A DNA stretch of 64,000 nt from SIG220 sp045615545 (lineage in GTDB: Bacteria; Bacillota_I; Bacilli_A; RFN20; CAG-826). The notes beneath the pieces were generated by a model. It did no database searches, had not been told where the DNA came from, and worked only from the letters and a program-made list of their open reading frames with translations. Positions 26,604-34,399 of this stretch are shown here, piece after piece (within the stretch, counting starts at the first letter, position 1; each line of letters begins with the position of its first letter). The position numbers and the translations under genes were made by a program. The stretch is from contig JAZLFA010000067.1 in the NCBI GenBank assembly GCA_045615545.1, forward strand, positions 18,586 to 82,585. Reading direction: 5' to 3'.

Positions 26604-27383
26604 TTGAAAATTCTATTTATTGGTGACATTGTCGGCCGTGTTGGAAGACGAATGGTAAAGGAATATCTTCCTAACTATATCAAAAAGTATAGTATTGATT
26701 TTGTTATTGCTAATGGCGAAAACGCTACCCATGGTAAGGGATTAATCCAAAAGCATTATGAAGAACTTCTTGATGCTGGAGTTGATTGCATTACTTTAGG
26801 GAATCATTACAATTCTAAAAATGAAATCAATCGCTACATTGATTCCGCTGATCGTTTGGTAAGACCTGTTAATTTGTTAAATGGTTTTCGTGGCGATGGC
26901 AGTGTAGTGTTCGATCTAGATGGTATTTCCATAAGGGTTACTAATCTTCTTGGTACAGCATTTATGGAAGAAGAAGTTAACAATCCTTATTACGCGATGC
27001 TTGAAGTTTTAGAACATGAACCTTGTAATATTCATATTGTTGATTTTCATGCCGAAGCAACAGGTGAAAAACAATCTCTTGGTTATGTTTTAGATGGAAA
27101 AGTAAGCGCAGTTGTTGGGACTCATACACATGTTCAAACTAATGATTTTAGGATTTTTGAAAATGGAACTGCTTTCATTTCTGATGTTGGTATGACTGGG
27201 TTTAATGATGGCATTCTTGGATGCAGTAAAGAAAGTGTAATTAGGAAAACTTTCTTTGGTGAATTAACAAAGTTCGAACCACCAATGGAAGGTAAAGGTA
27301 TCCTTTCTGCTGTTGTGTTAGATATTGATGAAAATACTGGTAAAACCCAGCAAATATTCCCTATTTTTTATAAAGAAGCATAA
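26604..27383 (+). CDS. ymdB: YmdB-like metallophosphoesterase (2',3'-cyclic nucleotide phosphodiesterase)
   Basis: A TTG start gives 259 residues beginning MKILFIGDIVGRVGRR, the exact family N-terminus. Metal motifs are GD (Asp8), ANGENATHGKG (Glu/Asn), TLGNH, VDFHAEAT and GTHTHVQT. Family members hydrolyse 2',3'-cAMP in vitro and affect multicellular behaviour in Bacillus. After LGNH the usual TWDxxEI segment reads YNSKNEI here. It lies 23 bases after rny. Confidence 0.92.
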   Translation: MKILFIGDIVGRVGRRMVKEYLPNYIKKYSIDFVIANGENATHGKGLIQKHYEELLDAGVDCITLGNHYNSKNEINRYIDSADRLVRPVNLLNGFRGDGSVVFDLDGISIRVTNLLGTAFMEEEVNNPYYAMLEVLEHEPCNIHIVDFHAEATGEKQSLGYVLDGKVSAVVGTHTHVQTNDFRIFENGTAFISDVGMTGFNDGILGCSKESVIRKTFFGELTKFEPPMEGKGILSAVVLDIDENTGKTQQIFPIFYKEA

Positions 27384-27385
27384 TT

Positions 27386-28822
27386 ATGAAAACAAAAATT
27401 ATTAATGAACCAGATTTAAGAAAAGCCTCTAATAGAAGTCAAAAAGAGACAGTCTTTTATCATGCTGAAGTTGATGCTTCAAGTAATGTTATTTCATTAT
27501 TAAAAAATAAAAAATATTTCATTAAAACTTATGGCTGTCAAGCAAACGTTAGGGATGAAGAAACGATGCGTGGTTTGCTTGAATCAGCCGGTATGATTCG
27601 TAGTGAACAAGTTGACGATTCTGATGTAATTATTATCAACACTTGCGCTGTTAGAGAAAACGCTGAAGATAAGGTATATGGCGAGATTGGCAACTTGAAA
27701 CACTTGGTTCGTAAGGGTGATAAGGTTTTAGCTATATGTGGATGTATGGTTGAACAGCCAGAGATCTTAAAAAGAATTTTAGACACATATAAAGAAGTTA
27801 ACTTATTTTTTGGTACGCACGAAATATATCAATTACTTAATTTAATTTATGAAGTTCTTACCACTAAACAAAGAATTGTATCTATTGAAAGCAAAGCTGG
27901 TGAGGTGGTAGAGAATTTACCTTCTTGTCGTAATAATAAATTCAAAGCCTTCGTAAATATTATGTACGGATGTGATAAATTCTGTACTTATTGTATTGTT
28001 CCATATACACGTGGAAAAGAACGCAGTCGTAAATTTAATGATGTAATGAACGAAGTTAATGAATTAAAAACTCTAGGTTATCAAGAAGTTACATTCCTTG
28101 GACAAAACGTTAATGCTTATGGCAAAGATTTAAATGAAGGATATGATTTTGCTGATTTACTTGAAGCTGCCGCTAAAACAGGTATTCCACGTATTAGATT
28201 TACAACATCTCATCCTTGGGATTTTTCAGTTAAGATGATTGATGTTATTGCTAAATATCCAAATATTATGAAATTTATTCACCTTCCAGTGCAATCTGGT
28301 AATAGCGAGATACTAAAGTTAATGGGCAGAAGATATTCTCGTGAAGATTATTTAGCATTAGTAAAGCAAATGAAAGAAAGAATTCCGGGGTTAGGATTAT
28401 CAACTGACATAATCGTTGGTTTCCCTAATGAAACAGAAGACCAATTTAATGATACCTTATCTTTGGTAGATGAAGTTAAATATGATTCAGCATTTACTTT
28501 TATTTATTCTCCTCGAAGAGGGACCCCCGCTGCGAGGATGAAAGATGATGCAACTTATGAAATTAAGTCTCGTCATTTCAAAGAACTTGTTAAGCATCTT
28601 GAAGTTAGCATATCCGCCAGTTCGTTAGCGATGGTAGGAAAGACTTATAAGATACTTGTTGATGGCCCTAGTAAAACAGATGAGCAAATGTATTCTGGTT
28701 ATACAGAAAGTAATAAATTAGTTCATTTTAAGGGTAACGAAACTCTTGTAGGAAAAATAATTGATGTCAAAATTACTGACTCCCATACATACTCTTTGAT
28801 TGGAGAAATTGTGAATGGATAA
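27386..28822 (+). CDS. miaB: tRNA-2-methylthio-N6-dimethylallyladenosine synthase MiaB
   Basis: This 478-residue protein has an N-terminal UPF0004 domain with KTYGCQANVRD and two more cysteines (NTCAVRE, GCMVEQPE). The radical SAM motif CDKFCTYC is in MYGCDKFCTYCIVPYTRGKERSR. A TRAM-like C-terminus follows. It adds the methylthio group to i6A37 of tRNA using two Fe-S clusters, possibly supplied by the suf system. miaA, which makes i6A, lies two genes downstream. Confidence 0.97.
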   Translation: MKTKIINEPDLRKASNRSQKETVFYHAEVDASSNVISLLKNKKYFIKTYGCQANVRDEETMRGLLESAGMIRSEQVDDSDVIIINTCAVRENAEDKVYGEIGNLKHLVRKGDKVLAICGCMVEQPEILKRILDTYKEVNLFFGTHEIYQLLNLIYEVLTTKQRIVSIESKAGEVVENLPSCRNNKFKAFVNIMYGCDKFCTYCIVPYTRGKERSRKFNDVMNEVNELKTLGYQEVTFLGQNVNAYGKDLNEGYDFADLLEAAAKTGIPRIRFTTSHPWDFSVKMIDVIAKYPNIMKFIHLPVQSGNSEILKLMGRRYSREDYLALVKQMKERIPGLGLSTDIIVGFPNETEDQFNDTLSLVDEVKYDSAFTFIYSPRRGTPAARMKDDATYEIKSRHFKELVKHLEVSISASSLAMVGKTYKILVDGPSKTDEQMYSGYTESNKLVHFKGNETLVGKIIDVKITDSHTYSLIGEIVNG

Positions 28823-29084
28823 AGTTATTGAATTGACCAATGAACTCAAGGAAGAAATTACACTTCTACCTGAATATAAAGAATTCATAAAAATTAAAGA
28901 ATTGTTGCAAAAAAGCAAAGAATTGCAGGAAATTCAGGCAAAATTAAATGATAAAAAGATTACTCAAGTAGAAAAAGAGAAGTTGGAAAAAGAATATAAA
29001 AATCATCCGTTGGTAATAAACTATATCACAAGTAGAGATGAATTAATTTCTATCTTAAATAATGTTAAAAATATTTTGAATTAA
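28815..29084 (+). CDS. ricA: RicA/YmcA-like protein (YlbF family)
   Basis: This 89-residue helical protein has the YlbF/YmcA pattern, with an amphipathic N-terminal helix, KELQEIQAKLNDK, and HPLVINYITSRDELISIL. In Bacillus the Ric complex (RicA, RicF, RicT) guides RNase Y processing. It starts 8 bases inside miaB, the order found in Bacillus. Its small size makes the family call good but not certain. Confidence 0.8.
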   Translation: MDKVIELTNELKEEITLLPEYKEFIKIKELLQKSKELQEIQAKLNDKKITQVEKEKLEKEYKNHPLVINYITSRDELISILNNVKNILN

Positions 29085-29085
29085 T

Positions 29086-29949
29086 ATGATTTACGTAATT
29101 GTTGGTCCAACCGCTTCAGGAAAAACTAGCGCCGCTAACCGATTAGCGGAATTTCTTGATGCGCCAATTATTAATGGCGATGCCTTTCAAATCTATAATG
29201 ATATGAACATTGGTACTAATAAGATAAGCGAAGATGATCCGTGTTTTAATCGTTATAAACTTTTAAATATAGTTAATCCTAATGATAATTTTTCTGTTAA
29301 AGAATACCAAGATGAGTTTAGAAAAATCGACATATCCAAGTATGATAATGTTGTAATTGTTGGTGGAACAGGACTATATATTCGTGCCGCCTTATTTGAT
29401 TATGTATTCCCTGATACAAATGTTAAAGATGAAGAATATATAGAGAAAACTAATGATGAATTATATCGAATGCTTTTATCTTTAGATAAAAAGGCAGCTG
29501 AGAACATTCACCCAAATAATCGCAAAAGAATAGTAAGAGCTATTAACTTAATTAATCAATCAGGCAAAACTAAAAGCGAAATTATTGATGCGCAAGAGCA
29601 TAAACTTATATATCCTAATGTTCGATTCTTATTCATAAATCCTTCAAGGGATAAACTTTACTTAAACATAAATGAACGTGTTGAAGAAATGTTTGAAAAT
29701 GGCTTAGTGGATGAAGTTAAAACATTATTATCAAAATATCAATTATCTCAAACTGCGTCACAAGGTATTGGTTATAAGGAAGTAATTGAATATCTTGATA
29801 ATAAAATGAGTTTATTGGATTGTAAGGAACTAATAAAAAAACGCACCAGAAATTACGCAAAAAGACAGGTGACATATTTTAAACATCAGTTTGATTGTGT
29901 TGAATATTCTTCATTTGAAGAACTGCTTAAAGGAGAAATTCATGAGTAA
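29086..29949 (+). CDS. miaA: tRNA dimethylallyltransferase MiaA
   Basis: This 287-residue protein starts IYVIVGPTASGKTSAANRLA (P-loop), then INGDAFQIYNDMNIGTNK, VGGTGLYIRA, and SQGIGYKEVIEYL. MiaA prenylates A37 of tRNAs reading UNN codons, the substrate for MiaB. No clear ribosome site lies before the ATG, which follows the ricA stop by one base, so translation is probably coupled. It overlaps tcdA by 8 bases. Confidence 0.96.
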   Translation: MIYVIVGPTASGKTSAANRLAEFLDAPIINGDAFQIYNDMNIGTNKISEDDPCFNRYKLLNIVNPNDNFSVKEYQDEFRKIDISKYDNVVIVGGTGLYIRAALFDYVFPDTNVKDEEYIEKTNDELYRMLLSLDKKAAENIHPNNRKRIVRAINLINQSGKTKSEIIDAQEHKLIYPNVRFLFINPSRDKLYLNINERVEEMFENGLVDEVKTLLSKYQLSQTASQGIGYKEVIEYLDNKMSLLDCKELIKKRTRNYAKRQVTYFKHQFDCVEYSSFEELLKGEIHE

Positions 29950-30628
29950 TCAGTTTGATCGTACTATTGGTTTAATTGGAGAAAGAAGTTTCTCTTCTAT
30001 TCAATCTAAAACCATTTTAATTGCCGGTATTGGTGGAGTAGGCAGGACTTGTTTTGAAGCCCTTTTACGAACAGGATTTAAACATTTTATCATAATAGAT
30101 AAAGATGATGTTGATATCTCAAATTTGAATAGGCAAGTATTATTCATTAATAAAGATGTTGGAGCTTCTAAGGTTGAAGCTGCAAAAGAAAAGGCTTTAT
30201 CAATAAATAAAGATATCGATATTATTTGCCATAAAACAAAAATTGATAATAATTTTTCTAAATTGATTAGTGTAAAAGTAGATTTTATTGTTGATTGCGT
30301 TGATGATATTAATGCGAAAAAAGCATTAGTTAGCTATGCAAATGAAAATAATATTCCTGTGATTTCATCTTTGGGGATGGCGAATAAGTTGGAACCTTCA
30401 TTAATCAAGGTAGGATTATTAAATAAAGCAACTGTTGATCCACTTGGAAAAAAGTTTAGATATGAACTTAAGCAAAGTGGTATTGATTTTTCAAAGTTGA
30501 TGGTAGTGTATTCTACCGAAATTCCTCATAAGAATGGAACTAAATTGAATTCAATTATTACCGTTACTTCTACTGCCGGATTATACATATGTAATTATGT
30601 AGTTTCTTATTTCATTAATATGGAATAA
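29942..30628 (+). CDS. tcdA: tRNA threonylcarbamoyladenosine dehydratase TcdA-like (ThiF/MoeB fold)
   Basis: The ATG at 29942, after AAAGGAGAA, gives 228 residues starting MSNQFDRTIGLIGERSF. The adenylation motif is GIGGVGRTCFEALLRTG, followed by IDKDDVDISNLNRQ and DCVDDINAKKALV. TcdA cyclises t6A37 to ct6A using ATP. In the miaB-miaA group this makes a third A37-modifying enzyme. MoeB/HesA proteins share the fold, but length and motifs favour TcdA. Confidence 0.86.
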   Translation: MSNQFDRTIGLIGERSFSSIQSKTILIAGIGGVGRTCFEALLRTGFKHFIIIDKDDVDISNLNRQVLFINKDVGASKVEAAKEKALSINKDIDIICHKTKIDNNFSKLISVKVDFIVDCVDDINAKKALVSYANENNIPVISSLGMANKLEPSLIKVGLLNKATVDPLGKKFRYELKQSGIDFSKLMVVYSTEIPHKNGTKLNSIITVTSTAGLYICNYVVSYFINME

Positions 30629-30655
30629 GATATAGATAATTAAGGAGATTTTCTT

Positions 30656-32266
30656 ATGTTAAATATTTATGATATTGCTAAAAAAGCTGGAATTGATTCT
30701 AACTACATTATTCCTTATGGAAATGATAAAGCTAAGATCGATTTAAAAATTAATGAAACACTTAATGAAAAAAAAGATGGTAAGTTAGTTTTAGTTACTG
30801 CTATTACACCAACAAAAGCTGGTGAAGGCAAAACAACAACTTCTATTGCTCTTACTGATGGTTTTAACGCTATTGGCGTGCCTTCATTAATTTGTTTACG
30901 AGAACCTTCTCTTGGTCCTGTATTTGGAATTAAAGGTGGGGCAACTGGTGGAGGAAAAGCATCTGTTATTCCTAGCGAAGATATCAATCTTCATTTCACT
31001 GGTGATATGCACGCCCTAACTAGTTCAATCAATTTAATTAGTGCTGTTATTGATAATCATATATTCCAAGGCAATGAATTACGCATTGATCCAAACCGTG
31101 TTGTTTGGAAACGTGCCCTTGATATGAATGATAGAGCTCTTAGAACTGTTACAGTTTCTCAAGGTGAAAAGAAATGCGGTCCTAGAAATGATGAATTTGT
31201 TATTACCGTTGCTTCAGAAATGATGGCTATCCTTTGTTTATCAAAGGATCAAGAAGATTTTAAAAATAGAATTAATCAAATTATTGTTGCATATAATTAT
31301 GATGGTGAACCTGTTAGACTAGCTGACCTAAGAATTAGCCACGCTGTTACTAAATTAATGAAAGCAGCATTTAATCCAAATCTAGTTCAAACTATGGAAG
31401 GTAATCCATGTATTATTCACGGTGGACCATTTGCGAATATAGCACACGGATGCAACTCTATCATTGCAACTAAATTAGCTCTTAAGTTAGCTCCTGTTGT
31501 TGTTACCGAGGCTGGCTTCGGCGCTGATCTTGGAGCTGAAAAATTCTTAGATATTAAGTGCCGTGTTGGTGAAATTAAACCGGACGCCGTTGTTATGGTT
31601 GCCACAATTAGAGCGTTAAAAATGCACGGTGGACAAGCATTTGAAGAGTTAACCACTGAAAATGTTCCTGCTTTATTAGCTGGTATTGATAACTTAAAAC
31701 ATCACGTTGAAAATATTGCTAAATATGGTCTCCCATTTGTTATCTGCATTAATCACTTCGAAAGCGATACTGATGCGGAAACAAAAGCTCTTAGAGAGTG
31801 GTGTGAAAAACAAGGTTATGATGTTGCCTTCTGTGATGCATTCACTAATGGCGCTAAAGGAGCAGTTGAATTGGCAAAGAAGGTTAAACATGTTTTAGAA
31901 ACAAAAGAATCTAACTTCCATTGCTTATATGACACAAATAAATCGATTTATGAGAAAATTGAAACCATTTGCAAGGAAATTTACCGTGCTGGAGATGTTG
32001 TTTATACCGATTTGGCAAAACAACAAATTGAAGAATACATTAAGCTCGGGTATGGTAAAACACCTATTTGCATTGCAAAGACCCCACAATCATTTACAGA
32101 TGATCCGAAAGTACTTGGAGCTCCAACCGGATTTACAATTACAATTCGTGAAGTTAGGTTGTCTGCAGGAGCAGGGTTTATTGTTCCTCTAACGGGGGCC
32201 ATTATGACCATGCCTGGATTACCTAAAATTCCAGCCGCTGTAAAGATGGAAGATATAGAAATATAA
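30656..32266 (+). CDS. fhs: Formate-tetrahydrofolate ligase
   Basis: This 536-residue enzyme has the family P-loop TPTKAGEGKTTTSIAL near residues 52-67, REPSLGPVFGIKGGATGGG, and NIAHGCNSI. It makes 10-formyl-THF from formate, THF and ATP for purine and initiator-tRNA synthesis. It is slightly shorter than the usual 555 residues. It has its own AAGGAGA site. Confidence 0.97.
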   Translation: MLNIYDIAKKAGIDSNYIIPYGNDKAKIDLKINETLNEKKDGKLVLVTAITPTKAGEGKTTTSIALTDGFNAIGVPSLICLREPSLGPVFGIKGGATGGGKASVIPSEDINLHFTGDMHALTSSINLISAVIDNHIFQGNELRIDPNRVVWKRALDMNDRALRTVTVSQGEKKCGPRNDEFVITVASEMMAILCLSKDQEDFKNRINQIIVAYNYDGEPVRLADLRISHAVTKLMKAAFNPNLVQTMEGNPCIIHGGPFANIAHGCNSIIATKLALKLAPVVVTEAGFGADLGAEKFLDIKCRVGEIKPDAVVMVATIRALKMHGGQAFEELTTENVPALLAGIDNLKHHVENIAKYGLPFVICINHFESDTDAETKALREWCEKQGYDVAFCDAFTNGAKGAVELAKKVKHVLETKESNFHCLYDTNKSIYEKIETICKEIYRAGDVVYTDLAKQQIEEYIKLGYGKTPICIAKTPQSFTDDPKVLGAPTGFTITIREVRLSAGAGFIVPLTGAIMTMPGLPKIPAAVKMEDIEI

Positions 32267-32295
32267 AAATATTTTTTAAAAAATTCAATTTAAAA

Positions 32296-32323
32296 GTGTC
32301 CTTATAAATAGGGGCATTTTTTT
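32296..32323 (+). terminator. Hairpin with U-tract abutting the ABC gene start
   Basis: A weak stem (GTGTCC... against AGGGGCA, with G-T pairs) around TATAAAT is followed by TTTTTTT that runs directly into the ATG of the next gene. It may terminate fhs transcripts. Alternatively the loop TATAAA is a -10 box for the ABC genes. Confidence 0.45.
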
Positions 32324-34399
32324 ATGGTATTATTAGAAATTAACAATTTAGAAAGAAAATTCCAAATCAATAAAGAGAAGGGTGTGACTGTAATTAATAA
32401 GATTACATATTCTTTTCCAAATGTCGGTTTGGTATGTATTACAGGGCCATCTGGGTGCGGCAAATCAACTCTATTGAATATATTGGGCTTGCTAGACTTG
32501 GAATACGATGGAGATTATTACATTAATGGACAACAAGTTAAAAAAATAAAAAAGGAGCAATTAAGAAAATTTATAACCAATAATATTGGTATCGTTTTTC
32601 AACATTATCATTTGCTGGAAGAACAAACCGTTCTATCGAATATAATGCTTCCTTCATTAATGATAGGAAATAGTAGGAAAGAAGCAAAAGTTAAAGCAAT
32701 TAATTTATTGCAATCAATTGGATATGACAAAACTCTATACTATCAAAAAGTCAAAAATCTATCTGGCGGAGAAAAACAAAGAATATCAATATTAAGGGCT
32801 TTAATTAATAACCCGAATATCATTCTTGCTGATGAACCAACTGGAGCGCTTGACAGTGATAATACAAAAGCGGTAATGGATATTTTTAAAAATACTAGCA
32901 AAAAGAAATTAGTTATTTTAGTAACCCATAATCCTGATATTGTTAATGATTACGCTGATCAAGTTATTGAAATGAAAGATGGCAATATCATAAATAAGAA
33001 AAGAATAAACGAATTAAACGAATCAAACGGACTTTCTTTAAATAAAAATAAATTATCTTCATCGTGGACTGATTCAATTTCGTTATGTAATTTTAAACGA
33101 AGATTTAAACGAGATTTGGTTTCTATATTAACAGCAAATATAGCTTTATTAGCGAGTTTTTTGACAATTTCTTTTGTTATTGATATTCCGAATTTAACAA
33201 AAAAAGAAGGGGAAAAACATTTTGATTATGGTGTTGCTACAGTGAGTAAAGAAATAAAAACTTCCGCCGGTAACGGACTTGTGTCATTAGTTAATTCAAT
33301 TCGTCCCAGTGATCAAGAAATTAAGGAAATTAAATCTGAAAATGACGATTTTTATTTTGAATTAAATTATGATGCTATTTTTCCTTCTTGTGTTGATATT
33401 AGCTTTAATGGAAATTTGCTTAAAGAAGCACAAGTTAAACCAATATATTCGTTTGACCAAAAATATGTTGACGCGTCTTTAATTACTTATGGACATTTTC
33501 CAAAAGATTCGTTTTATGATGTTGTTGTTAATAAAGCATTGTTTAACCTAATGAACAATGAACTATCAAGTTTACTTAATGTTAAAAATAAATATAACTA
33601 TTCATACTACACCTACGATTCAGATGGTACGATTATTATCGATTCATTCATTTTCGATAAAGCATTTCGTGTTGTTGGTGTTGTTGATGAACAACAATTT
33701 TTAACAACACCAACACTATATTATTCCTTTACTGCCTTTGATGCGTACATAGCTAATTATTTTTTAAATAATCTATCTGAATATTATGGATACTCAATCT
33801 CTTGGAAAGATGTTATTTCTTCTATCAATGATAGCGATGAATTGTCATCTTATTCTTATAGAATGTTTTTAAAAGACATTAACAACAAAATAGCTTTAAC
33901 AAATATTATTAATAATATTAATGAACCATATTCTGTGTCGAGTAATGCGTTTATTATTAATGATGCTTTCACCAAGCTTATTGATGGTATTACTTATGGT
34001 CTTTGGGCTTTTATAGTTATAAGTATCATTGGAACAATTCTTATTGTAGGGATAATCGCATATTCATCATACTGTGAGGATCATAAAAGGATAGCTTCAC
34101 TTAAAGCGATGGGCGCTAGTAGTGATAACATTTTGGACATTTATATAACCGAGAATTTATTTATTGCTATCTTATCCATTGGCCTATCAATCCTTTTATT
34201 TATTCCAATCCAAAACATAAGTTATAAAGTAATTGAACGATTTACAGGTATTGAATTAACATACGGCTTTGTTAATGGGTCATTTATACCATTTTTATTA
34301 ATATCTTTGATAATGGTTTTATCATCAATATTATCAGTCGTATTCCCCGTAATATTTTGTAAGAAAATACCAATAGCAAAGGAGCTAAAAGACGAATGA
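32324..34399 (+). CDS. ABC transporter: ATPase fused to FtsX/MacB-type permease
   Basis: This 691-residue protein has an N-terminal ATPase (Walker A GPSGCGKST about residue 43, signature LSGGEKQRISIL, Walker B IILADEPTGALDSD). A membrane segment at about 260-285 is followed by an extracytoplasmic domain of about 260 residues and three C-terminal membrane segments of the FtsX type. Type VII ABC transporters of this kind move or pull lipoproteins, peptides or antibiotics at the membrane, using mechanotransmission. Substrate unknown. It overlaps the next transporter by 4 bases. No clear ribosome site precedes the ATG. Confidence 0.87.
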   Translation: MVLLEINNLERKFQINKEKGVTVINKITYSFPNVGLVCITGPSGCGKSTLLNILGLLDLEYDGDYYINGQQVKKIKKEQLRKFITNNIGIVFQHYHLLEEQTVLSNIMLPSLMIGNSRKEAKVKAINLLQSIGYDKTLYYQKVKNLSGGEKQRISILRALINNPNIILADEPTGALDSDNTKAVMDIFKNTSKKKLVILVTHNPDIVNDYADQVIEMKDGNIINKKRINELNESNGLSLNKNKLSSSWTDSISLCNFKRRFKRDLVSILTANIALLASFLTISFVIDIPNLTKKEGEKHFDYGVATVSKEIKTSAGNGLVSLVNSIRPSDQEIKEIKSENDDFYFELNYDAIFPSCVDISFNGNLLKEAQVKPIYSFDQKYVDASLITYGHFPKDSFYDVVVNKALFNLMNNELSSLLNVKNKYNYSYYTYDSDGTIIIDSFIFDKAFRVVGVVDEQQFLTTPTLYYSFTAFDAYIANYFLNNLSEYYGYSISWKDVISSINDSDELSSYSYRMFLKDINNKIALTNIINNINEPYSVSSNAFIINDAFTKLIDGITYGLWAFIVISIIGTILIVGIIAYSSYCEDHKRIASLKAMGASSDNILDIYITENLFIAILSIGLSILLFIPIQNISYKVIERFTGIELTYGFVNGSFIPFLLISLIMVLSSILSVVFPVIFCKKIPIAKELKDE

